Part shown: in pieces, positions 48,798-57,553 of the stretch | Layout: each line of letters starts with the position of its first letter | How positions within the stretch are numbered: the first letter of the stretch is position 1 | Source: Mycobacterium sp. | Lineage (GTDB): Bacteria; Actinomycetota; Actinomycetes; Mycobacteriales; Mycobacteriaceae | Assembly: GCF_029961025.1 (NCBI RefSeq) | Contig: NZ_JASBVP010000002.1 | Span: 248,001-312,000, forward strand | Reading direction: 5' to 3' | Length of the DNA: 64,000 nt | Notes under the pieces: model-generated | What the model saw: only the letters and a program-made list of their open reading frames with translations | What the model was told of the DNA's origin: nothing | Database searches by the model: none | Position numbers and translations under genes: made by a program

Positions 48798-51005
48798 ATG
48801 GTGACCGAAGCTTTCCGGCACGCCCAAGCGAGCGGCCTTGCCCCGACGCAGCAGGTCGAGTTCGCGGTGGAGGGCATGACCTGCGGGTCGTGCGCGGCGC
48901 GCGTGCAACGGACGTTGGCCAAGCAGCCCGGGGTGGCCGGTGCCGAGGTGAACTTCGCCACCGGCATCGCGCACGTCGATTACCGGCCCGGTGAGGTGGA
49001 TATCGAGCGGCTGCAGCAGGTGATCGATCACATCGGCTATCACCTCGAACCGGTCACCGAGACCCCGCCGTCTCCGCGTGAGCAAAGTAGGCGTGACGAG
49101 CGCGCGTGGTTCTGGCGGGTGTGGCTGGCCTGGCCCCTGGGGCTGCTGGTGTTTGCCTTGACCATGTTCTTTTGCGGACACCCGTGGGCACGGTGGGTGG
49201 CATTCGCCGCGACGATACCGGTGCAGTTCGTGGCCGGGTGGCCGTTTCTCCGGGTCGCCACCCAGCGGGCACTGGCGCTCAGTGCGGGAAGCATGGACAC
49301 GCTGATCACGCTGGGCACCCTGACCGCGTTCGGCTACTCCACCCGTGAGCTGTTCACCGGGGGTCCGCTGTTTTTCGACACCGCGGCGTTGATCATCGCG
49401 TTCCTGACGCTGGGCCGCTACTTCGAGGCCCGGGCCCGTGGTAAAGCGTCGGAGGCGATCAGCAAGCTGCTGGAGATGGGCGCCAAGGAGGCCCGGCTGC
49501 TCGTCGACGGCCAGGAGCGCCTGGTGCCCGTCGAGCGGGTCCGGGTGGGGGACGTGGTGGTGGTACGCCCGGGGGAGAAGATCCCCGTCGACGGCGAGGT
49601 CATCGACGGGCACGCCGCCGTGGACGAGTCGATGCTGACCGGCGAGTCGGTGCCGGTGGATAAAGCGGTGGGGGATCACGTTGCCGGGGCGACGGTCAAC
49701 ACCGATGGGCTGCTGACCGTGCGCGCCACCGCCGTCGGATCCGACACCGCGCTGGCGCAGATCGTGCGCCTGGTCGAGCAGGCCCAGGCCGGCAAGGCCC
49801 CGGTGCAGCGGCTGGCCGACCGGGTCTCGGCGGTGTTCGTGCCGGCCGTCGGGGCCGTCGCGGCGTTGACGTTCGCCGAGTGGGCGCTGGTCGCCGCCAA
49901 CCCGGTGGGTGGGATGAGTGCGGCGATCGCGGTGCTGATCATCGCCTGCCCGTGCGCGCTGGGTTTGGCCACCCCCACGGCGATCATGGTGGGCACCGGC
50001 CGGGGAGCGGACCTGGGCATCCTGATCAAGGGCGCCGAGGTGCTGGAGGGGTCGAAGAAGATCGACACCGTGGTGTTCGACAAGACCGGTACCCTCACCC
50101 GCGGGCGGATGCGGCTCACCGATGTGATCGCCGATGACCGGCACCAGGCGGATCGGGTGCTGCGGCTGGCCGCGGCGGTGGAGTCGGGCTCGGAGCATCC
50201 CATCGGCGCGGCGATCGTCGCGGCCGCCCGCGAGCGGGGGCTGCAGATCCCGGCCGCCACGGGGTTCGCCAACCGCGCGGGGCTGGGGATGCGCGCCGAG
50301 GTCGACGGGCGGCCGGTGTGTGTCGGGCGGCGCCCCCTGGTCGAGGAGCACGGTTGCCTGCTGCCCGAGCATCTGGCCGCGGCGGCCGAGGAGCTCGAAG
50401 AGCAGGAGCGCACCGCGGTGTTCGTCGGGGCTGACGGGCGGGTTGTGGGGGTGCTCGCGGTGGCCGACACGATCAAAGACGAGGCCGCCGAGGTGGTGCG
50501 CCGGCTGCACGCCCTGGGGCTGCAGGTCGCCATGATCACCGGGGATAACGCCCGCACGGCGGCCGCGATCGCCGGGCAGGTCGGCATCGAGCGGGTGCTG
50601 GCCGAGGTGTTGCCGGCCGACAAGGTGCGCGAGATTCGCCGGCTGCAAGACGAGGGCCGCAGGGTGGCGATGGTCGGCGACGGCGTCAACGACGCCCCCG
50701 CACTAGTGCAGGCCGATCTGGGGATCGCCATCGGCACCGGCACCGATGTGGCCATCGAGGCCTCCGACATCACGCTGATGTCCGGCCGGCTCGACGGTGT
50801 GGTGCGCGCGATCGAGCTCTCCCGGCGCACCCTGCGCACCATCCATCAAAACCTCGGGTGGGCGTTCGGCTACAACGCCGCCGCCATCCCCCTGGCCGCA
50901 CTGGGGTTGCTCAACCCGATCATCGCCAGCGCGGCGATGGGATTCTCCTCGGTCAGCGTGGTGAGCAACTCGCTGCGGCTGCGCCGCTTCGGGCGCGAGT
51001 CTTAG
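48798..51005 (+). CDS. Copper-type P1B ATPase
   Basis: [36 protein letters not shown]. Confidence 0.93.
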   Translation: MVTEAFRHAQASGLAPTQQVEFAVEGMTCGSCAARVQRTLAKQPGVAGAEVNFATGIAHVDYRPGEVDIERLQQVIDHIGYHLEPVTETPPSPREQSRRDERAWFWRVWLAWPLGLLVFALTMFFCGHPWARWVAFAATIPVQFVAGWPFLRVATQRALALSAGSMDTLITLGTLTAFGYSTRELFTGGPLFFDTAALIIAFLTLGRYFEARARGKASEAISKLLEMGAKEARLLVDGQERLVPVERVRVGDVVVVRPGEKIPVDGEVIDGHAAVDESMLTGESVPVDKAVGDHVAGATVNTDGLLTVRATAVGSDTALAQIVRLVEQAQAGKAPVQRLADRVSAVFVPAVGAVAALTFAEWALVAANPVGGMSAAIAVLIIACPCALGLATPTAIMVGTGRGADLGILIKGAEVLEGSKKIDTVVFDKTGTLTRGRMRLTDVIADDRHQADRVLRLAAAVESGSEHPIGAAIVAAARERGLQIPAATGFANRAGLGMRAEVDGRPVCVGRRPLVEEHGCLLPEHLAAAAEELEEQERTAVFVGADGRVVGVLAVADTIKDEAAEVVRRLHALGLQVAMITGDNARTAAAIAGQVGIERVLAEVLPADKVREIRRLQDEGRRVAMVGDGVNDAPALVQADLGIAIGTGTDVAIEASDITLMSGRLDGVVRAIELSRRTLRTIHQNLGWAFGYNAAAIPLAALGLLNPIIASAAMGFSSVSVVSNSLRLRRFGRES

Positions 51006-51114
51006 CCGGGCATCAGATCGATCTTGGATACAGTAAGCACGGCAACCACCGATTCGGAAGCGATTCTCAAGCGCATCACTCCCCCAAAAACCCGACAAGA
51101 GCGGCCAACTTTGG

Positions 51115-51762
51115 ATGATCCATGACCTGTTGCTTCGTTGGATGGTCACCGGATTGTTCGTGCTGGGAGCCGCCGAAAGCGGATTGACGATCCTCACCGA
51201 ACGCCGACCGTGGACGTCGGTCGTCGACCATGGCTTGCATTTCGTGATGGCGGTGGCGATGGCGGTGATGGCCTGGCCCTGGAGCGCGGGGTTCCCGACG
51301 ACCGGGCCCGCGGTGTTTTTCCTGCTCGCCGCCATGTGGTTTGCGGCGACGGCCATCGCTACGGCCCGCACCGCGACCCAGCGCGGGGTGTGCGGATATC
51401 ACGGTCTGATGATGCTGGCGATGGCGTGGATGTATGCGCTCATGAACGGTCATCTGCTCCCGGTCCGATCGGGCACCCAGCATCGGGCTTCGCTGGATAC
51501 CCCGATGCCCGGCATGGACATAGCCCGGATGAACATGTCCGCCGGCGGTGCGTCTCCCAGCTGGGTCAGCGCGGTGAACTGGATCGGAACCCTCGGCTTT
51601 GCGCTGGCGGCGGTGTTCTGGATGTCCCGGGTCGTCCGGACACGCAGGAATCCGAAACGTCGGCCCCACGCGAGCGAATGCGGGCCGCCGGGTCACTCGG
51701 CCTTGGCCCAGGCTGTGATAGCCGCCGGCATGTCTATCATGTTCGGTGCCACTATCGGTTAA
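51115..51762 (+). CDS. DUF5134-type membrane protein, Met-rich loop
   Basis: Multiple TM segments, MPGMDIARMNMSAGG loop. Confidence 0.7.
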   Translation: MIHDLLLRWMVTGLFVLGAAESGLTILTERRPWTSVVDHGLHFVMAVAMAVMAWPWSAGFPTTGPAVFFLLAAMWFAATAIATARTATQRGVCGYHGLMMLAMAWMYALMNGHLLPVRSGTQHRASLDTPMPGMDIARMNMSAGGASPSWVSAVNWIGTLGFALAAVFWMSRVVRTRRNPKRRPHASECGPPGHSALAQAVIAAGMSIMFGATIG

Positions 51763-51854
51763 ACGCCCTGATAAGCCCATCGGTGAAGGAATTGGTGAGT
51801 GCCTAGCCGTGCGCGCGCTCGGCGCATCCGATCCCGTCGTCACCCGCTCGCGAC

Positions 51855-52685
51855 GTGATGACGGAATCGGCGGGGTTCGTCCGCGTGGGCGGGCGCCGCC
51901 TGTGGCTACGGCGAAGCGGCGCCGGCCCGCCGGTGCTGCTGCTGAACGGAATCGCCGGATCCCCGGCGACGTGGCAACCGCTGCAGCGATATCTCAACGG
52001 TTTCGAGCGTATCGAGTTGGCGTTACCCGGGCGGCCGGATGTTGCCGACTGGCGACCGGTGCTGACGATGGCCGAATTCGCGGCACTGGTCAGCGACGCA
52101 CTCGACGAACTGGGCATCGAGTGCGCCCACGTGCTGGGGTTCTCATTCGGCGGGATGGTCGCTCAACAACTTGCCCACGACATGCCCGCGCGGGTCCGGG
52201 GGCTGATCCTGGTGGCCACTATCTGTGGGCTGGGCGCGATACCGAGCAGCCCGTTGAGCTGGTGGCAGGCGATCCAGGAGGAGGCGCAGGATACGCCGCC
52301 CGCCCCCCTCGGGTTGCTGCCGCACTGGTGGGCTTGGCGGTGGGCGCGCACGGTGTGGCGCGAATTCGGTGTCGGCTGGTCAGACGGTGTGCGCCCAGAC
52401 GAGCTCGTCCAGCGGATGGCGGCCACTTGGCTGTGGTCCAGCCTGCCGTGGCTGCCGGGGCTGCCCCAGCAGGTCCTGGTGATCACCGGCACCGCGGACG
52501 CGGTGGCCCCGCCGGAGAATGCCGACATTCTTGCCTCCCGGATTCCCCACGCCCGGCTGCATCGGGTGCGTGGAGGAGGGCACTTCTGTGTGGTGGATCG
52601 GGTCGCGGAAGTCGGCCCGGTTATCGCCGACTTTTTGCGCTCATCACAGCCGGCATCGGGCGATCAGACTGTTGAGCTCGGCTGA
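51855..52685 (+). CDS. Alpha/beta hydrolase
   Basis: LLLNGIAGSPATW, GFSFGGMVAQ, GGGHFCVVD. Confidence 0.88.
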   Translation: MMTESAGFVRVGGRRLWLRRSGAGPPVLLLNGIAGSPATWQPLQRYLNGFERIELALPGRPDVADWRPVLTMAEFAALVSDALDELGIECAHVLGFSFGGMVAQQLAHDMPARVRGLILVATICGLGAIPSSPLSWWQAIQEEAQDTPPAPLGLLPHWWAWRWARTVWREFGVGWSDGVRPDELVQRMAATWLWSSLPWLPGLPQQVLVITGTADAVAPPENADILASRIPHARLHRVRGGGHFCVVDRVAEVGPVIADFLRSSQPASGDQTVELG

Positions 52686-53510
52686 CATGCGCTCGGGAAA
52701 CTGCAGCGGCACGAAGTGGGTGGCCGGGAGTTCGACGTAACGGCTGCCGGGCGTCTGCTTGCTCACCGCCCGCATTCGTTCGGCCGAGGTGATCGCGTCC
52801 CAGGTGCCCGCCACATAGGTGACCGGCATGTTGATGGCACCGGGGTCGATGGGCGGATGGTCGCCGACCGCGCGGGCCAGGCGGGAATACCAGGGCCAAT
52901 CATGGTTGGCGAATTGCCGCAACACCTGCAGCAGGATGTCACCGTGAATCAGGTCGAGCCCGAGCGTCGGCGCTCCGCGGAGGTCAAATCCATGTTCGGG
53001 GGTGCCGGGCAAGCCGTCGCCCAGCCGATTGAGGACCGGCCCCAGATAGCGCATCAGGTGTGCCCCCACCCGTCCGGCACGTGGGCGCAGAAAGCGTGGC
53101 AGCGGGTGCAGCAGCGCCTCGAAAGTCCCCCCGGGGACACCGGCGACGGCGAGCACACCGGCGATCCGCCGGGGCTCGCGCAGGGCGGCCTCGAATGCGA
53201 CGTTGACGCCCGCCGACCACCCGATCACCACCGCACGGTCGACGCCGTAGTGGTCGAGAACCGCGAAGAGGTCATCGGCGTGGTCGGCGATACTGATCCG
53301 GGACTCGTCGGCGGGGCGGTCCGACCCTCCCAAACCGCGATAGTCCCACGTCATCACCCGGTAGCGATCGGTCTGCCGGTTGATGGCGGGCCAGGCGTGG
53401 TGCGGCGTGCCCAGCCCGTTGGAGATCAGCACGGGAACTCCGCTGCCCTCGTTGTCCCAGACCCGCAGGCGCGTCCCGTCGCGAGAAGTGGCCCATCGAT
53501 ATCTCGACAT
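52644..53510 (-). CDS. Alpha/beta hydrolase
   Basis: VLISNGLGTPHHAW, WDYRGLGGSDRP, IGWSAGVNVA. Confidence 0.87.
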   Translation of the reverse strand: MSRYRWATSRDGTRLRVWDNEGSGVPVLISNGLGTPHHAWPAINRQTDRYRVMTWDYRGLGGSDRPADESRISIADHADDLFAVLDHYGVDRAVVIGWSAGVNVAFEAALREPRRIAGVLAVAGVPGGTFEALLHPLPRFLRPRAGRVGAHLMRYLGPVLNRLGDGLPGTPEHGFDLRGAPTLGLDLIHGDILLQVLRQFANHDWPWYSRLARAVGDHPPIDPGAINMPVTYVAGTWDAITSAERMRAVSKQTPGSRYVELPATHFVPLQFPERMSAELNSLIARCRL

Positions 53511-53553
53511 CCGCCCGAATCGCGGTTGCTGTGCAGTATTTTCAGTCTAGCCG

Positions 53554-54498
53554 GTGATCGCCATCGGATGGCGGCGGATAATGGCCCACCGTGAGACGCT
53601 CCCGTCCGCACACCCTTGCCGCCGCCGGGCACCGGTGGGTGACACCTTGACCAGCACCCGGGTTCGACTGACATCCGGTGTTCTGCATGTGGAATCGCAC
53701 GGCCTCCCGCTTAATCGCACAATTCTGTGCGTGCCTGGCCTGTCTGCCAATTGCCGATCGTTCGACCGATTCGTGCCGGCGTTGACGGATGCGGGTCACC
53801 GCGTGGTGAGCGTGGATTTACGCGGTCGCGGTCGCAGCGAAATCACCCCGCCCGGTTCCTATGGCTGGGACTCCCACGTCCGTGATCTGGCGGAGATCGC
53901 CGATCTCCTCGGGTTGGAATCGTTCGACGTGATCGGGCACTCCATGGGGGGTTTCCTGGGGATGATGCTGGCCGCCCGGTTTCCGCGCCGGTGCCGGCGG
54001 CTTGCGCTCCTCGATGCTCTCGGCACGCCCGAACCCGCTGCATTGCGCTCCGTCGCGCAATCCGTGAGCCGGCTGGGCCGTACCTACCCGTCAGCGGGAG
54101 CCGCGCTGTCCTACGTGCGGGGCAGTGGAATTATTGCGCAATGGAATGAGTTCTGGGACAACTACTTTGCGTGGGAGCTCGAACCCTTCGACGACGGTGT
54201 GCGGGTGCGCACCGACCCGGGCGCCGTGGCCGAGGATAGCGCGAACGCGGCGGCACACGACGTCTATCGCCTGTGGCAGCAATTGGCCTGCGCGGTCCTG
54301 GTGATCCGGGCAAAGCGGCCCATGGCACCGGACGGCGGGCTGGTGGTCACGCGCGACGACGCCGCGCGGTTTCTTGCCGGGGCCGTTGATGCCAGCGTGA
54401 TCGACGTCGACGCCGATCACTATTCCGTCTTGCTCAGCTCCCCGGCGATCGCCGCCGTGGTGCGATTCCTCGGCGCCGCAACGGGAGCGAAACCCTGA
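53554..54498 (+). CDS. Alpha/beta hydrolase
   Basis: CVPGLSANCRSFDRF, VDLRGRGRSE, GHSMGGFLGM; true start may be downstream of 53554. Confidence 0.86.
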   Translation: MIAIGWRRIMAHRETLPSAHPCRRRAPVGDTLTSTRVRLTSGVLHVESHGLPLNRTILCVPGLSANCRSFDRFVPALTDAGHRVVSVDLRGRGRSEITPPGSYGWDSHVRDLAEIADLLGLESFDVIGHSMGGFLGMMLAARFPRRCRRLALLDALGTPEPAALRSVAQSVSRLGRTYPSAGAALSYVRGSGIIAQWNEFWDNYFAWELEPFDDGVRVRTDPGAVAEDSANAAAHDVYRLWQQLACAVLVIRAKRPMAPDGGLVVTRDDAARFLAGAVDASVIDVDADHYSVLLSSPAIAAVVRFLGAATGAKP

Positions 54499-54504
54499 GG
54501 GCGC

Positions 54505-54537
54505 AATACTATTCAAATACTATTCAAATACTATTCA
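54505..54537. repeat. Three perfect tandem copies of 11-bp AATACTATTCA
   Basis: Direct reading: AATACTATTCA AATACTATTCA AATACTATTCA. Confidence 0.97.
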
Positions 54538-55256
54538 GGGCTCTTGCTCACCGCGCAGCGGAGTTCGACGCAACATTCCCCGGCGCCAGGAGAAAGCACG
54601 GCTGCGACCGTCGTCAGGCCCAGCCCCTCGAGGATGCCTTGCATGAAAGCGTGATTCAGCCCGCACACCAATTCGGGTGCGCGCTGGGCGATCGGATGAA
54701 ATGGACAATTGCGCAGCCGAACACAGAGCGGGCTTATCCGATCCGGTTCGAATCCGTAATCGGTAATGATCTTTTCGGCCGTTTCCAGTCCATGCTCGGC
54801 TTCCCGTGTTTCGGCCGGCAGAACAGTGCGCAGCGCCGCCCCCGCGGCATGACCGCGCCGACGAGCGGCATCGGCCGCGGCCTTCGGCGCCGAGGCGTCG
54901 CTGTTCTCACCGAGCACCGCCTCGACCAGAATCTCGGCAAGCAGTTCGTGCCGGCGTTCCGGAATGCTGATCCGGATCGCCTCGGCCACCGGCTCGTACA
55001 CCTTGGGCCGCCGGCCCACCCGCGGCGCGCCCTCACGGCGGAACCGAAAGCGCAGCAGTCCGGCATCGACGAGCCGATCCAGATGAAAGGCGGCCAGGTT
55101 ACGTGAGATCCCCGCCGCCGCCGCGGCCTCGTCCCGGCTGATCGGGCGGCGCGCCGAGCGCACGAAGTCGAACAGCCGCCGACGCACCCCCTCGTCGAGA
55201 GCGGCGACGGCCCGGATGGAGTCCCGCTCGTTTTTTCGGCTGTTGACCGGCCGCAT
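54531..55256 (-). CDS. Winged-HTH transcriptional regulator with C-terminal Cys motif
   Basis: SRDEAAAAAGISRNLAAFHLDRLVDAGLLRFRF HTH; C-terminal CVRLRNCPFHP...VCGLNH...GECCVELRC. Confidence 0.82.
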   Translation of the reverse strand: MRPVNSRKNERDSIRAVAALDEGVRRRLFDFVRSARRPISRDEAAAAAGISRNLAAFHLDRLVDAGLLRFRFRREGAPRVGRRPKVYEPVAEAIRISIPERRHELLAEILVEAVLGENSDASAPKAAADAARRRGHAAGAALRTVLPAETREAEHGLETAEKIITDYGFEPDRISPLCVRLRNCPFHPIAQRAPELVCGLNHAFMQGILEGLGLTTVAAVLSPGAGECCVELRCAVSKSPE

Positions 55257-55301
55257 CCAATAAAACTAGCATTAATTGGTCAAATGGTCCCGGAGGTGGG
55301 C

Positions 55302-55820
55302 ATGGCCACGCGGCTACACGATGCAAAAAGGCCGGTCAGCAACGTTTTGGCCGGTCCCTACGGGCACCCGTTCCATCCGATTGCGGTGACGATCCCCATC
55401 GGGGCGTGGGCGTGCAGCCTCGTCTTCGACGTGGGTTCACGCATCGCCGACAATCCCGGATTTCTCACGCAGGGCTCGGAATGGCTGTTGGCGATCGGCA
55501 TCCTGGGGGCGTTCGCCGCGGCGATGATCGGTTTTCTGGACCTCGTCGTGATTCCGTCGGGCACACCGGCGTTTCGCACCGGCCTGGCGCACATGGCGCT
55601 AAACCTGATCATTACGACCGCCTACCTGGTCAACTTCTTGTGGCGGCGAGGCGACTACACCACCGGTGCCCCGGTCGGTGTCGGGCCGCTGGCGCTCAAC
55701 GCGCTCGGCTTCGCCGGGCTGGCCGTGTCCGGGTATCTCGGCGGCAAATTGGCCTACCGCTACGGGGTGCGCGTGGCGGGCGAGGCCGATCAGGCACAAG
55801 GGTTCACCACGGCTGGCTAA
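55302..55820 (+). CDS. DUF2231-type membrane protein
   Basis: GPYGHPFHPIAVTIPIGAWACSLVFD; RBS GGAGG before ATG 55302. Confidence 0.82.
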   Translation: MATRLHDAKRPVSNVLAGPYGHPFHPIAVTIPIGAWACSLVFDVGSRIADNPGFLTQGSEWLLAIGILGAFAAAMIGFLDLVVIPSGTPAFRTGLAHMALNLIITTAYLVNFLWRRGDYTTGAPVGVGPLALNALGFAGLAVSGYLGGKLAYRYGVRVAGEADQAQGFTTAG

Positions 55821-55883
55821 TCAGCCGGGCCAGCCGGGCCATAGAGACCTATCGAGAAGACCACAGAGAAGGAAGGACACATC

Positions 55884-56324
55884 ATGGGTATCGCAGCGCT
55901 GATCTCCTGGATAGTGACCGCTCTCGGCGGCTCCTACATGCTCGCCAAGTGGGTGGCCGGTGGCGGCCACCACGGCCAGAACACCAAGCTGTCGCCGTCA
56001 ATGGTTTTCGGGCATTTCCTGTCGGCCGCGGTGGGCCTGCTGATCTGGATCGCCTACTTGGTCACCGGCAACCCCGCGGTCGCGGCGGCGGCTTCCCTGG
56101 TGCTCCTTCTGGTGGCGACGCTGGGCTTCATCATGCTGGCGCGCTGGGCCGCGACGTACTACGCACGCCAGGCGGTGACCGAAGGCGCGCAGCCGAAGAC
56201 CGTAGGCACACCGGCCGAGCCGGAGCAGTCGTTCCCCGTTGCGGTCGTCCTCTTGCACGGCCTGCTTGCGGTCACCACCGTGACGCTAGTGCTGTTCGCG
56301 CTCTTCCCCCTCTTTTCCCTCTGA
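55884..56324 (+). CDS. Hypothetical membrane protein
   Basis: Several TM segments; downstream of the DUF2231 gene. Confidence 0.75.
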   Translation: MGIAALISWIVTALGGSYMLAKWVAGGGHHGQNTKLSPSMVFGHFLSAAVGLLIWIAYLVTGNPAVAAAASLVLLLVATLGFIMLARWAATYYARQAVTEGAQPKTVGTPAEPEQSFPVAVVLLHGLLAVTTVTLVLFALFPLFSL

Positions 56325-56367
56325 CCACCACACGGCTACCCGGGTGGATTCGGGTGGTTCCCCGGCT

Positions 56368-57492
56368 TCAGCCGGCCTGTGCGGCGTGGAGCCGCCCGAG
56401 CGCCAGGTGCCTGCGGTGATCGGTGGGGGCCAGCCGACGCAGGGCGTGCTCGTGCAGTTCGGAGTCGTAGGGATAGACCTCGCCGAGGGCCAGGGCCGGC
56501 TCCGGGGAATCGCTGGCCAGCACCGCGTTGCGGATCGCCACCTCCAGCTGGTCACGCCAGGCGATGATGCCCGGCGCCTCCGATTGCGGCAGCAACGGGC
56601 CCGCATAGCGCTGAACCGCCGCAGTGACGTCGCCACGGGACAGCGCCTCGAGCACCTCGACGGCGTCGCATTTCACCGGCGCCAGCAGCGCGTAGGTGCG
56701 GGCGGCCAGCCGGCCCCCCAACAGTCGGCGCACATGGCACACCTCGGCTTTGAGGGTGGTGGCGGCCACCCACCGGTCGCCGTAAATTTTGGCGGCCAGC
56801 TCACCCGGCGAAAAACCGGCCGGGCGCAGCGCCAGCAATGCCAGGATCTCCAGCTGACGCAGCGTGGCGTGCACCGGGCGGCCGTCGATCAGCAACTTCG
56901 ACCCGCCCAGGCACTCCAATTCCACCCGCGCGCCGCTCTCGTCGTCACGCTCGTCCCAGGTGTCACGCAGCCGTGTCTCGATCACCGAGGCTAACATGCG
57001 CGCTACCGTCGGCCCCAGCGCATTGGGCCGATTCCCGGTGCTGTTTAACTCGATCGTGCCCAGCTCGCGCCCATAGGGGTCGTGGATCGGCGCGCTATAG
57101 CGCACCCGGTCGGGAACCCGCCGCCCACCGCGCCGGGCCGAAAACACCGTCGCCGGCCGCCCGGTCCGCACCGCCACACCCACGGCGCCGGCACCGACCG
57201 CGCCCTGTGAAAAGCGGCCACCGGAGATGACATCGACGTTTTCCGCACGCCGCTCGCACCACCGCATCGGCAGGTGCCCACTGCTCCACAGCACGGTCCC
57301 GGCCTCATCGGTCACCTCGACCTCGAACCCGCCGTCGTCGGCGATGCGCTGCAGTTCCCCCGCCAGTTCGGTCACCAACCCGCGGAGCCGGGACATACGC
57401 CAGCGTGCCGAGAGCTCACCTCCCGCACCCAGCCGGTTGATCTCATGGCCGATCACCGAGGCCATCGCCCCACGCCGCTCCCTTCTCCCCAC
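56368..57492 (-). CDS. GAF-domain transcriptional regulator; start possibly internal at MASVIGH
   Basis: N-terminal GAF-like region, C-terminal LRQLEILALLALRPAGFSPGELAAKIYGDRWVAATTLKAEVCHVRRLLG (winged-helix-like). Confidence 0.75.
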   Translation of the reverse strand: MGRRERRGAMASVIGHEINRLGAGGELSARWRMSRLRGLVTELAGELQRIADDGGFEVEVTDEAGTVLWSSGHLPMRWCERRAENVDVISGGRFSQGAVGAGAVGVAVRTGRPATVFSARRGGRRVPDRVRYSAPIHDPYGRELGTIELNSTGNRPNALGPTVARMLASVIETRLRDTWDERDDESGARVELECLGGSKLLIDGRPVHATLRQLEILALLALRPAGFSPGELAAKIYGDRWVAATTLKAEVCHVRRLLGGRLAARTYALLAPVKCDAVEVLEALSRGDVTAAVQRYAGPLLPQSEAPGIIAWRDQLEVAIRNAVLASDSPEPALALGEVYPYDSELHEHALRRLAPTDHRRHLALGRLHAAQAG

Positions 57493-57553
57493 ACAGGCGA
57501 GCGAACGCCCTACCCCACATTATGCCTAACGCGCCGTGATGGATCTCATAGCG

